A stretch of DNA of 64,000 nt from the NCBI RefSeq assembly GCF_937616625.2, contig NC_065574.1, forward strand, positions 29,142,501 through 29,206,500. Direction: 5' to 3'. Below the pieces are notes generated by a model. The model made no database searches, was not told the origin of the DNA, and saw only the letters and a program-made list of their open reading frames with translations. Shown one piece after another: positions 35,101-47,361 of this stretch. Both the position numbers and the translations under genes were made by a program. Each line of letters begins with the position of its first letter. Positions within the stretch are counted from its first letter, which is position 1. Origin of the DNA: Mercurialis annua (lineage: Eukaryota > Streptophyta > Magnoliopsida > Malpighiales > Euphorbiaceae).

Positions 35101-38100
35101 CTAGATTACCTAAGCATGGTTAGTTTATATTATGGAAAGCGTGCGTTAAAATTAAAGCTAGTTAACTATGTCCCGTCACAAGTCTGTTTAAAGAGTCGTT
35201 CCGACTACCTAAGCCTTGTTAGGTTATATTACACAAAGTGTGCGTTAAAATTGACGGTAGATTAGTATGTCACGTTTCTATTCTCTTTAACGCGTCGTTT
35301 CGATCACCATGCTTATGTTGCGTCACAAGTCTCTCAACACGTCGTTCCGATTACCGAAGCATGGTTATGTTATATTTTGCAAAGGGCGCGTGAAAAGTGA
35401 CTCTAGATTAGTATGTCGCATCTCAATTCTCTTTAACGAGTCGTTCCGATTACCCAAGCATGGTTAGGTTATATTACGCAAAGCGTGCTTAAAAAGGGAC
35501 GCTTGAGTAGTATTTCGCGTCTCAAGTCTCATTAACGTGTCGTTCCGATTACCTAAGCATCGTTAGGTTATATCACGCAAAGTGTGCGTAAAAAGTGAAG
35601 CTGGACTAGTATGTCTCATTTCAAGTCTCTTTACGCGTCGTTTCGATTACTACGCTTATGTCGCGTCACAAGTCTCTTTAACGTGTCGTTCCGAACACCT
35701 AAGCATGGTTAGGTTATATTACACAAAGTGTGCGTGAAAAGTGACGCTAGATTAGTATGTCGCATCTCAGGTCTCTTTAACGCGTCAGTCCGATTACCTA
35801 TCATGGTTAGGTTATAATGCGCAAAGTGTGCGTGAAACGTGACGCTAGATTAGTATATCGCGTCTCAAGTCTCTTTTACGCGTCGTTTTGATTACCATTC
35901 TTATGTCGTGTCACAAGTCTCTCTAACGCATCGTTCTGATAACCTAAGCATGGTTAGTTTATATTATGGAAAGAGTGTGCGTTGAAAGTGAAGCTAGATT
36001 ACTGTCCTGTCACAAGTCTCTTTAACGCGTCGTTTTGATTACCATGCTTATGTCGCGTCACAAATCTCTCTAACGCGTCCAATTACCTAAGCATTGTTAA
36101 GTTATAATACGCAAAGTGTGCGTGAAAAGTCATGCTAGATTATTATGTCGCATCTCAAGTCTCTTTAACGCGTCGTTTCGATTACCATGCTTGTGTCGCG
36201 TCACAAGTCTCTCAACACGTCGTTCCGATTACCGAAGCATGGTTAGGTAATATTACGCAAACGATGCGTGAACAGTGACGCTAGATTAGTATGTCACATC
36301 TCAAGTCTCTTTAACGCGTCGTTCCGATAACCTAAGCATGGATAGGTTATATTACGCAAAGCGTGCGTAAGAAGTGATGCTAGATTAGTATGTTGCGTCT
36401 CAATTCTCATTAACGCGTTGTTCCAATTACCCAACCATCGTTAGGTTATATTACGCAAAGTGTGCATAAAAAGTGAAGCTGGACTAGTATGTCTCGTTTC
36501 AAGTCTCTTTAACGCGTCGTTTCGATTACTATGGTTATGTCGCTTTACAAGTCTCTTTAACGTGTCGTTCCGAACACCTAAGCATGCTTAGGTTATATTA
36601 CACAAAGTGTGCGTGAAAAGTGACGCTAGGTTAGTATGTCCCGTCTCATATCTCTTTAACGCATCGGTCCGATTACCTATCATGGTTAGGTTATATTGCG
36701 CAAAGTGTGCGTGAAAAGTGGCGCTAGATTAGTATGTCCCGTATAAAGTTTCTATAAGGTGTTGTTTCATTACCATTCTTATGTTACGTCACAAGTCTCT
36801 CCAACGCATCGTTCCAATTACCTAAGCATGGTTGGTGTTTACTACGCAAAGTGTGCGTGAAAGTGAAATAGATCAGTATGTCGCGTCTAAAGTCTTTGAG
36901 ACGCGTCGTTTCGATTACCTAAGCATGGTTAGGTTAAATTACATAAAGAGTGCGTAAACAGTGATGGTAGATTAGTATGTCGTGTCTCAAGTCTCTTTAA
37001 CGCGTCGTTCCGATTACCTAAGCATGGTTGGGTTATATTACGCACAGTGTGCATTAGAAGTGACAATAGATTAGTATGTCGTGTTCAAGTCTTTGTAACG
37101 CGTCATTTCGATTACCTAGCATGGTTATGTTATAATATTTAAACTTTGCGTGAAAAGTGACGCTAGATTAGTATGTTGCGTCTCAAGTGTCTTTAACACG
37201 TCGTTCCGATTACCATGCTTATGTCGCGTCACAAGTCTCTCTAACGCGTCCTTACGATTACCTAAGCATGGTTAGGTTTTATTACGCAAAGTGTGCGGGA
37301 AAGGTGATGCTAGATTAGTTTGTCGCGTCATTAGTCTCTTTAACGCGTTGTTCGGATTACCGAAGCATGGTTAAATTATATACGCAAAGTGTGCGTGAAA
37401 AATGACGCTTGATTAGTATGTCGCGTCTCAAGTCTCTTTATCGCGTCGTTCCAATTATCTAAGCATGGTTAGGTTATATTACGCAAAATTTGCGTAAAAA
37501 GTGACGCTAGATTAGTATGTCGCGTCTCAAGTGTCTTTAACCCATCGTTCAGATTACCATGCATATGTTGCGTCACAAGTCTCTCTAACGCGTCGTTACG
37601 ATTACCTAAGCATGGTTTGGTTATTTTACGCAAAGTTTGCGTTAAAAGTGATGATAGATTACTATGTCGCGTCACACGTTTCTCTAACGCATTGTTCCGA
37701 TTACCTAAGCACGGTTTGGTTATATTACGCAAAGTATGCAGGAAAAGTGACTCTAGATTAGTATGTCGCGTCTCAAGTCTCTTAAATGCGTCGTTTCGAT
37801 TATCATGCTTATGTTGCGTGTCATGTCTTTTTAACGCGTTGTTCCGATTACCTAAGCATGGTTAGGTTATATTACGCAAAGTGTGCGGGAAAAGTGACTC
37901 TAGATCAATATATCGCGTCTCAAGTCTCTTTTACACGTCGTTTCGATTACCATGCTTATGTCACGTGACAAGTCTCTCTAACGCGTCGTTCTGATTACCT
38001 AAGCATGGTTAATTTATAATATGGAAAATGTGCGTTAAAAGTGAAGCTAGATTACTATGTCGCGTCACAAGTCACTTTAACGTGTTATTCCGATTACCTA

Positions 38101-41100
38101 AGCATGGTCAGGTTATATTACGCAAAGTGTGCGTGAAAAGTGACGCTAGATTAGTATGTCGTGTCACAAGTCTCTTTAACGCGTTGTTCCAATTACCTAA
38201 GCATTGTTAATTTATATTATGGAAAGTGTGTGTTAAAAGTGAAGCTAGATTACTATGTCGCGTCTAATGTCTCTTTACCGCGTCGTTTCGATTACCATGC
38301 TTATGTCGTGTCACAAGTCTCTCAAACGTGTCGTTCCGATTACCTAATCATGGTTTGGTTATATTATGCAAAGTGTGCGTTAAAATTGACTATAGAGTAC
38401 TCTGTCGCGACACAAGTCACTTTAACGCGTCGTTCCGATTACCTTAGCATGGTTAGGTTATATTACGCAAAGTGTGCATGAAAAATGACGTTAGATTTGT
38501 ATGTTGCGTCTCAAGTCTTATTAACGCGTTGTTACGATTACCTAACCATGGTTAGGTTATATTACGCAAAGTGTGCGGGAAAAGTGATTCTAGATTAGTA
38601 TGTCGTGTCTCAAGTCTCTTTTACGCATCGTTTTGATTACCATGCTTATGTCGCGTCACAAGTATCTATAACGCGTCGTTCTGATTACCTAAGCATGGTT
38701 AATTTATATTATGGAAAGTGTGCGTGAAAAGTGACGCTAGATTAGTATGTCACGTCACAAGTCTCTTTAATGCGTCCTTTCGTTTACCTAAGCATGGTTA
38801 GGTTATATACTTAAAGTGTGCGTGAATAGTGATGCTAGATTAGTATGTCGCGTCTTAAGTCTCTTCAACGCGTCGATTCGATTACCTAAGCATGGTTAGG
38901 CTATATTATGGAAAAGTGTGCGTTAAAAGTGAAGCTAGATTACTATGTCACGTCACAAGTCTCTTTAACGCGTCGTTCCGATTACCTAAGCATGGTTAGG
39001 TTATATTACGCAAAGTGTGCGTGAAAAGTGACGCTAGATTAGTAAGTCGCATCGCAAGTCTCTTTAACGCGTCGTTCTGATTACCTAAGCATGGTTAATT
39101 TATATTTTGGAAAGTGTGCGTTAAAAGTGAAGCTAGATTACTATGTCGCATCACAAGTCTCTTTAACCCGTCGTTCCCATTACCTAAGCATGGTTAAGGT
39201 TACAGTACGCAAAGTGTGCGTGAAAAGTGACGCTAGATTAGTATGTCGCATCACAAGAGTCTTTAACGCGTCGTTCCGATTACCTAAGAATGGTTATGTT
39301 ATATACCAAAAGTGTGCGTGAACAGTGACGCTAGATTAGTATGTCGCATCTGAAGTCTCTTTAACGCGTCGTTTTGATTACCATGCTTATGTCGCGTCAC
39401 AAGTCTCTTAAACGTGTCGTTCCGATTACCAAATGATGGTTAGGTTATATTATGCAAAGTGTGCGTTAAAATTGACGGTAGAGTACTATGTCGCGTCACA
39501 AGTCACTTTAACGCGTCGTTCCGATTACCTTAGCATGGTTAGGTTATATGACGCAAAGTGTGCGTGAAAAGTGACGCTAGATTAATATGTTGCGTCTCAA
39601 GTCTCTTTAACACGTTGTTCCGATTAACTAAGCATGGTTAGATTATATTACACAAAGTGTGCTTGAAAAGTGACGCTAGATTAGTTTGTCGCGTCTCAAG
39701 TCTCTTTAACGCGTCGTTTCGATTACCTAAGCATGGTTAGATTATATTACGCAAAGTGTGCGTGAAAAGTGACGCTATATTAGTATGTTGCGTCTCAAGT
39801 CTCTTCAACTCGTCGATTCGATTACCTAAGCATGGTTACGTTATATTATGCAAAGTGTGCGTGAAAAGTGACGTTGGATTAGTATGTCGCGTCTCAACTC
39901 TCTTTAACGCCTCATTTCAATTACCATACTTATATCCCGTCACAAGTCTCACTAATGCAGCGTTCCGATTACATATGCATGCTTAGGTTCTATTACACAA
40001 AGTGTGTGTGAAAAGTGACGCTAGATTAGTATGTCGCGTATCAAGTCTCTGTAACGCGTCCTTTCGATTACCATGCTTATGTATTATGGAAAGTGTACAT
40101 TAAATGTGAAGCTAGATTACTATTTCGCGTCACAAGTATCTTTACCGCGTCGTTCTGATTACCTAAGCATGGTTAGGTTATATTACACAAAGTGTGCGTG
40201 AAAAGGGACGCTAGATTAGTATGTCGCGTCACAAGTCTCATTAACGCGTCGTTCTGATTACCTAAGAATGGTTAAATATATATGCAAAGTGTGTGTGAAA
40301 AGTGACGCTAGATTAGTATGTCGCGTCTCAGGTTTCTTTAACGCGTCGTTCCGATTATCTAAGCATGATTAGGTTATATTACGCAAAGCATGCGTTAAAA
40401 CTGACGCAAGATTAGTATGTCGCGTCTCAAGTCTCTTTAACGCGTCGTTTCTATTACCTAAGCATCGGTAGGTTATATTACGCAAAATGTGCATAAAAAG
40501 TGACGCATGATTAGTATGTCGCGTGTCAAGTCTCTTTAACGCGTCGTTTCGATTGCTATGCTTATGTCGCGTCACAAGTCTCTTTAACGTGTCGTTCCGA
40601 AAATCTAAGCATAGTTAGGTTATATGACACAAAGTGTGCGTGAAACTTACGCTAGATTAGTATGTCACGTCTCATGTCTCTTCAACTCTTCTGTCCGATT
40701 ACCTAAACATTGTTAGGTTATATTCCGCAAAGTGTGCGTGAAAAGTGACGCTAGATTAGTATGTCACGTCTAATGCTCTTTAAGGCGTTGTTTCATAACC
40801 AGTCTTATGTTGCGTCACAAGTCTCTCTAACGCACCGTTCCAATTATGTAAGCATGGTTATTTTATATTACGCAAGTCTTTTTGACGCAGCATTATGATT
40901 ACCTAAGCATGGTTAGGTTAAATTATGCAAAGAGTGCGTAAAAAGAGATGCAAGATTAGTATGTCGCGTCTCAAGTCTCTTTAATGCGTCAAACCGATTA
41001 CCTTAAGTATGGTTAGATTATATTAAACAAAGTGGGCGTTAAAAGTGACAATAGATTAGTATGTCGCGTCTCAAGTCTTTTTAACGCGTCGTTTCGATTA

Positions 41101-44100
41101 CCTAAGCATGGTTAGGTTATATTATGCAAAGTGTGAAAAGTGACGCTAGATTAGTATGTCGCGTCTCAAGTGTCATTAACCCGTCGTTTCAATTACCATG
41201 CTTATGTCGCGTCAGAAATCTCTTTAACGCGTCATTCTGATTACCTTAGCATGGTTAGGTTATATTACGCAAAGTGTGCATTGAAAGTGATGCTAGATTA
41301 CTATATCGCGTCACAAGTTTCTATAACGCGTCGTTCCGATTACCTAAGCATGGTTAGGTAATATTATGCAAAGTGTGCATGAAAAGTGACTCTAGATTAG
41401 TATGTCGCGTCTCAAATCTCTTTAATGCGTCGTTCCGATTACCTAAGCATGGTTAACCATATACGCAAAGTGTGCGTGAAAAGTGATGCTAGATTAGTAA
41501 GTCGCGTCTCAAGTCTCTTTAACGCGTTATTGGCATGCTTATGTCGCGCCACAAGTCTCTCTAACACGTCGTTCCGATTACCTAATCATGGTTAGGTTAT
41601 ATTACGCAAAGTGTGCGCTAAAAGTGACGCTAGATTTGTATGTTGCGTCTTAAGTCTCTTTAACGCGTTGCTCCGATTAACTAACCATGGTTAGGTTACA
41701 GTGCTTGAAAAGTGACGCTAGATTAGTTTGTCGCGTCTCAAGTCTATTTCACGCATCGTTTCGATTAACTAAGCATGGTTAGGTTATATTACGCAAAGTG
41801 TGCCTGAAAAGTGACGCTAGATTAGTATGTCACGTCTTAAGTCTCTTTAACGCGTCGTTTCGATTACCATGCTTATGTCGCTTCACAAGTCTCTCTAACG
41901 CGTCATTCCAATTACCTAAGAATTGTTTGGTTATATTACACAAAGTGTGCGTGAAACGGGACGCTAGATTAGTATGTCCTCAAGTCTCTTTAACGCGTTG
42001 TTTCGATTACCATGCTTATGTTGCGTTACAAGTCTTTCTAACTCGTCGTTCCGATTACCTAAGCATGGATAGGTTATATTACGCAAAGTGTGCGTGAAAA
42101 GTGACGCTAGATTAGTATGTCGTGTCTCAAGTCTCTTTAATGCGTCGTTCCAATTATCTAAGCATAGTTAGGTTATATCATGCATAGTGTGTGTAAAAAG
42201 TGATTCGAGATTAGTAAGTCGCGTCTCAAGTCTCTTTAAGGCGTCGTTCCGATTACCTAAGCATCGTAGGTTATATTATGCAAAGTGTGCGTAAAAAGTG
42301 ACGCTAGATTAGTTTGTCTCATCTCAAGTCTCTTTAACGCGTCGTTTTGATAACCTAAGCATGGTTAGGTTATATTACGCAAAGTGTGCATGAAAAGTGA
42401 TGCTAGATTAGTATGTCGCTTCGTAAGTCTCTTTAAAGCGTCATTCCAATTACCTAAGCATTGTTAGGTTATATTACGTAAAGTGTGCATAACGCGTCTC
42501 AAGTCTCTTTAACCCGTCGTTTCGATTACCATGCTTATGTCGCGTCACAAGTCTCTCTAACACGTCGTTCCGATTACCTAAGCATGGTTAGGTTATATTA
42601 CGCAAAGTGTGCGTGAAAAGTGACGCTAGATTAGTATGTCGCGTCTCAAGTCTCTTTAACGCTTCGTTTCGATTATCTAAGCATGGTTAGGTTATATTAT
42701 GCATAGCGTGTGTAAAAAGTGACTCTAGATTAGTATGTTGCGTCTCTAGTCTCTTTAACGCGTCGTTCCGATTACCTAAGCATCATAGCTTATATTACGC
42801 AAAGTGTGCGTAAAAAGTGACGCTAGATTAGCATGCCGCATTTCAAATCTCTTTAACGCTTCGTTTTAATTACTATGCTTATGTCACGTCACAAGTCTCT
42901 TTAACGCGTCGTTCCGAAAACTAAGCATGGTTAGGTTATACTACACAAAGTGTGCGTTAAAAGTGACCCTAGATTAGTATGTCGCATCTCATGTCTCTAT
43001 AACTCGTCGGTCCGATTACCGAATGATGGTTAGGTTATATTGCACAAAGTGCGCGTGAAAAGTAACGCTAGATTAGTATGTCGCGTGTAAAGTCTCTTTA
43101 AGGCGTCGTTTCATTACCATTCTTATTTCACGTTACAAGTGTCTCTAACGCATCGTTCCAATTACCTAAGCATGGTTAGTTTATACTACGCAAAGTGTGC
43201 GTGAAAAGTGAAATAGATATTTTGTCGGGTCTCAAGTCTTTTTGACGCGTCGTTCCGATTACATAAGCATGGTTAGGTTAAATTACGCAAAGAGTGCGTA
43301 AAAAGTGATGCTAGATTGGTATGTCGTGTCTCAAGTCTTTTTAACTCGTCGTTCCGATTAACTAAGCATGGTTAGGTTATATTACGCAAAGTGTGCGTTA
43401 AAAGTGACAATAGATTAGTATGTCGCATCTCATGTCTCTTTAACGCGTCGTTTCGATTACCTAAGCATGGTTAGGTTATATTACGCAAAAAGTGCGTGAA
43501 AAGTGACGCTAGATTAGTATGTCGTGTCTCAAGTGTCTTTAACCCGTTGTTTCAAATACCATGCTTATGTCGCGTCACAAGTCTCCCTAACGCGTTGTCC
43601 TGATTACCTAAGCATGGTTAGGTTATATAAAAGTGTGCGTTAAAAGTGACACTATATTACTATGTCTAGTCACTTTAACGCGTTGTTCCGATTACTTAAG
43701 CATGGTAAGGGTATATTACGTAAAGTGTGTGTGAAAAAAAGTGACGCTAGATTAGTATGTCACTTCTCAAGTCTCTTTGACGCGTCGTTTCGATTGCCAT
43801 GCTTATGTCGCGTAACAAGTCTCTCTAACGTGTCGTTCCGATTACCTAAGCATGGTTAGGATATATTGCGCAAAGTGTCCGTAAAAAGTGACGCTAGATA
43901 CGAATATCGCGTCTCAAGTCTCTTTAACACGTCATTATGATTACCTAGGCATGGTCATGTTATATTACGCGAAGTGTGCGTAAAAAGTGACGCTAGATTA
44001 GTATGTCGCGTCTCAAGTCTCTTTGACGGGTCGTTTCGGTTACCATGCTTATTTCGGGTAATAAGTCTCTTTAACGCGTCGTTCCTAATAACTAAGCATA

Positions 44101-45420
44101 GTTAGGTTTTATTATGCAAAGTGTGCGTGAAAAATGACGCTTGATTAGTATATCGCGTCACAAGTCTCTTTAACGCGCCAGTCCGATTACCTTAGCATGG
44201 TTAGGTTATATTACGCAAAGTGTGCATGAAAAATGACGCTAGATTAGTATGTCGCGTCTAAAGTCTCTTTAACGTGTCGTTTCGATTACCATGCTTATGT
44301 CACGTCACAAGTCGCTCTAACGCGTTGTTCAAACTACCTAAGCATGGTTAGTTTATATTATGCAAAGTGTGCCTAAAAAGTGACAATAGATTAGTATGTC
44401 ACATCTCCAGTCTTTTTGACTCGTTGTTCCGATTACCTAAGCATGGTTAGGTTATATTACACAAAGAGTGCGTAAAAAGTGATGATATATTAGTATGTCG
44501 TGTCTTAAGTCTCTTTAACGCGTCATTCCGATTACCTTAGCATGATTAAGTTATATTACACGAAGTGTGCGTTAAAAGTTACAATAGATTAGTATATCGC
44601 GTCTGAAGTCTTACATTGTTAGGTGATATTATGCAAAGTGTGCGTGAAAAGTGACGCTAGATTAGTATGTCGTGTCTCAAGTCTCTTTAACGCGTCGTTT
44701 CACTTACCATGCTTATGTCGCGTAACAAGTCTCTCTAATGTGTCGTTCCGATTACCTAAGCATGGTTAGGTTATATTATGCAAATTGTGCGTGAAAAGTG
44801 ACGCTAGATTAGTATTTCATGTCTCAAGTCTCTTTAACGCGCCGGTCCGATTACCTTAGCATGGTTAGGTTATATTACGCAAAGTATGCGTGAAAAATGA
44901 TGCTAGATTAGTATGTTGCGTCTAAAGTTTCTTTAACGCGTTGTTTCGATTACCATGCTTATGTCGCGTCACAAGTCGCTCTAACGCGTTGTTCAAACTA
45001 CCTAAGCATGGTTAGGTTATACTATGCAAATTGTGCGTGAAAAGTGACGCTAGATTAGTATGTCGTGTCTCACATCTCTTTAACGCGCCGTTCCGATTAC
45101 CTAAGCATGGTTAGGTTATATTACACAAAGAGTGCGTAAAAAGTGATGATATATTAGTATGTCGTGTCTCAAATCTCTTTAACGCGTAATTCCGATTACC
45201 TTAGCATGGTTAAGTTATATTACGCGAAGTGTGCGTTAAAAGTTACAATAGATTAGTATATCGTGTCTGAAGTCTTACTTTGTTAGGTTATATTATGCAA
45301 AGTGTGCGTGAAAAGTGACGCTAGATTAGTATGTCGTGTCTCAAGTCTCTTTATCGCGTCGTTTCAATTACCATGCATATGTCGCGTAACAAGTTTCTGA
45401 CATGTCGTTCCGATTACCTA
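23144..45420 (+). repeat. Satellite array, block 4 (forward orientation, 22 kb)
   Basis: The largest array. Two monomer lengths are interspersed: 99 bp, and 147 bp (for example 24598 to 24745). The longer form is the 99-bp unit with a 48-bp internal duplication of the CpG-rich core, beginning ATGCTTATGTCGCGTC. Both lengths are multiples of three, which explains scattered 60-106-codon open frames; these are not genes. Units are diverged, with many changes at CpG and small deletions, so the array is old rather than freshly amplified. It is interrupted at 25521-25706 and ends where a truncated copia LTR begins. Confidence 0.95.
25521..25706 (+). other. Clean 186-bp foreign insertion in the satellite, possibly organellar
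   Basis: A satellite unit is split exactly between GCGTCG (ending 25520) and TTCCGATTACC (from 25707), with no loss and no target duplication. The insert is more GC-rich and contains stretches such as GGTCCCTAAGGAAGCC and GAACCATGCCTGTCTGTTGG that look to me like plant mitochondrial DNA, from memory only. If so it is a short nuclear mitochondrial insertion. A short peptide frame from 25641 runs into the satellite and is not a gene of this locus. Confidence 0.45.
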
Positions 45421-45841
45421 AACCGTGTTTGTCTTAACCGTGACACTAGTCGAGATCGGAATCTTAGATGAAGGGAATTTGGAGTGTACGGTAATTATGA
45501 ACATTGGTTCATAAAGAATGCATCGAAACATTCATATCTATTTGGGGGTCGTGATATGTTGCTAGACGTCACTCACGATCTACGAGAATTAATAATTAAT
45601 GAGATTTAATTATTTAATATAAGCAAGGCGTTTCTTATGACTCTCGTTGCCATATAGATGTGAACCTAGTTAGTCACACACAATAGGGTGTGCAACCGAT
45701 TGAGTTTATAAGAGATTGATTTCATATAGATACTAGCATATCTCAGAAATTAATCTAAGATGAAAAACAAGTATAAATTAAGGACTAATTTGTAAGAGTT
45801 ATAAATTAGTAGGCACCTAATTATATTTTATCCAAGTCAAT

Positions 45842-45930
45842 GTGATGATGTCACGATGATGTCATGTGATGATGTCACGATAATGTCATGCGATGATGTC
45901 ACGTGATGATGTCATGTGATGATGTCGTGT
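45842..45930 (+). promoter_or_regulatory. Tandem TGATGTCA-type repeats in the copia C 5' LTR
   Basis: About seven copies of GATGATGTCAYG-like sequence in 90 bp, upstream of the TATA box at 46095. The octamer resembles plant bZIP sites. Spacing of about 11-15 bp is compatible with side-by-side binding, but function is inferred only. Confidence 0.45.
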
Positions 45931-46094
45931 ATGTCTCTGTATGCGACACCTTGCATCAGACGTGTCAGAAGGTGGCAACACCTATGCTTGATGTGTGACA
46001 CCTAGCATGTGATGTGTCAGATGGTGGCAACACCTATGCTTGGTGTGTGACACCTAGCATGTGAGGTGTTGCATTCATAAGCAAAGCTCTACCC

Positions 46095-46102
46095 TATAAA
46101 TA
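46095..46102 (+). promoter_or_regulatory. TATA box of the copia C 5' LTR
   Basis: TATAAATA within CCCTATAAATAGAGG. It is conserved in the family's LTRs. Confidence 0.7.
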
Positions 46103-46535
46103 GAGGTTGCCTTTGCTCATTCTACACACACCACACTTAAGAGAGCATATTTGAAGGAGTTCAAGTAGTCATCAATCACAAAAAAGCTTGGAGAAAGTTT
46201 TTCATACATCCCAGCAAAGACGTAATTGAGGCGAGAGTTTGAGCTTAGGGTTGCTCGGCAAGAGAAACTCTTGTAGATTACTTCAAGGCGAGCATTCAAT
46301 CGGACGCATACTCATGTGGACGAGCTTGAGGTCGCCGTACTATCTGAACTACAAGAATCGTTGGAGAATCGACATAGGTATTCTTCTTACGGTTTCTAGA
46401 TGCGTGCTTTAATTACTAGATGATACGACGATCCATTTGTTATTGATATGATCAATTTCTGGATCCGAATTGTTGGAATTCCAATTTTGAATTGAAATAT
46501 ACGATTCGGACCCTCACGTCCCGCTGCACCAACAG

Positions 46536-46548
46536 TGGTATCAGAGCC
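46536..46548 (+). other. Primer-binding site of copia C
   Basis: TGGTATCAGAGCC, 1 bp after the LTR end, complementary to the initiator methionine tRNA 3' end. Confidence 0.9.
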
Positions 46549-47361
46549 ACCGTATCAGCAAGTATTAAAGCTTTACGATTAAATGCATGTATTAATAATC
46601 ATAGACTTAGGAATTATTAATTGGCATGTAATTTATAATTTTGAGGGCTTAGGTCTTGTTTGCAAAAACGAGCAAACGGTATTGTGGCATTAATTACATT
46701 TGATTAAATTTTATCTAGGAGATTGATACTTAAGTGGTCCGCTCGTGCCCCTCCAATCTATCCTGGGAATTTTTCTAATGTGATTATTTAACACAATACG
46801 TGACTCGCTTGTGCATTATATTGTCATTAACAAAACATGTGGAACAAGTAATAGTTTGCTCATTCTTTTGTGGCTAAAGAATGAGACCTAGGAAGTCCAT
46901 GATCATACATGTGTGATTGCATGATTCATTTTAGCTTTAATATGTATGAGATGCATGCTAAAATGTGTTGTGTGCTTAGTGCGACCAGAATAACTGAAAA
47001 CCGTAAGAAATCTTCCTAAAAGTTAAAAGATTAAGTTTATATTGATTTATCAATGGCTCTCCATTGGAGCAATAAACTAACACGCTTTGAGTTATCATCT
47101 TGTCGGCTATGGATACATAGGGGTGAGATGATATCGTCAAGAGGGTGTTGTTGAGTTTATTGTTAAACATGAGATGTTACAGGTGTATCAATATAGTACA
47201 CGGCAATAACGACAATTAGGTGTACCTGAGTCGTTTATTATTAAAATTGATACATCTTAGTTGATTCAGTGGGTTAAACTTAACTAATGCCGAAACCCAA
47301 TAACGACAATGGGTATCTGAGGGTGAATACATTAGGAGCTGGAAATGATTGAACCTCCTAT
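46549..47361 (+). other. Leader of copia C, first part
   Basis: Non-coding. It aligns with the leader of A, lacks A's A-rich repeat segment, and ends at the target site (CCTAT, 47357-47361) of the solo LTR. Confidence 0.75.

Larger units (their letters stand above)
45421..46534 (+). repeat. 5' LTR of copia C, truncated at its start
   Basis: Matches copia LTRs from their position about 780 onward and ends CCAACA before the primer site. The first roughly 780 bp are missing, and satellite joins directly. It also lacks part of the AT-rich middle and has an expanded TGATGTCA repeat. The distal part matches the 3' LTR of C (63680-64000) better than A or the solo LTR, supporting the pairing. TATA box at 46095. 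Confidence 0.85.

Noticed and set aside
4959..45420. CRISPR-like repetition in the satellite
   Set aside because: Units are contiguous, diverged 99/147-bp monomers without unique spacers, in a plant nuclear context.
23144..45420. Telomere-like GGTTAGGTTA in the satellite as an interstitial telomere
   Set aside because: It occurs once per long monomer within otherwise unrelated sequence, not as tandem TTTAGGG, so it is not telomeric.
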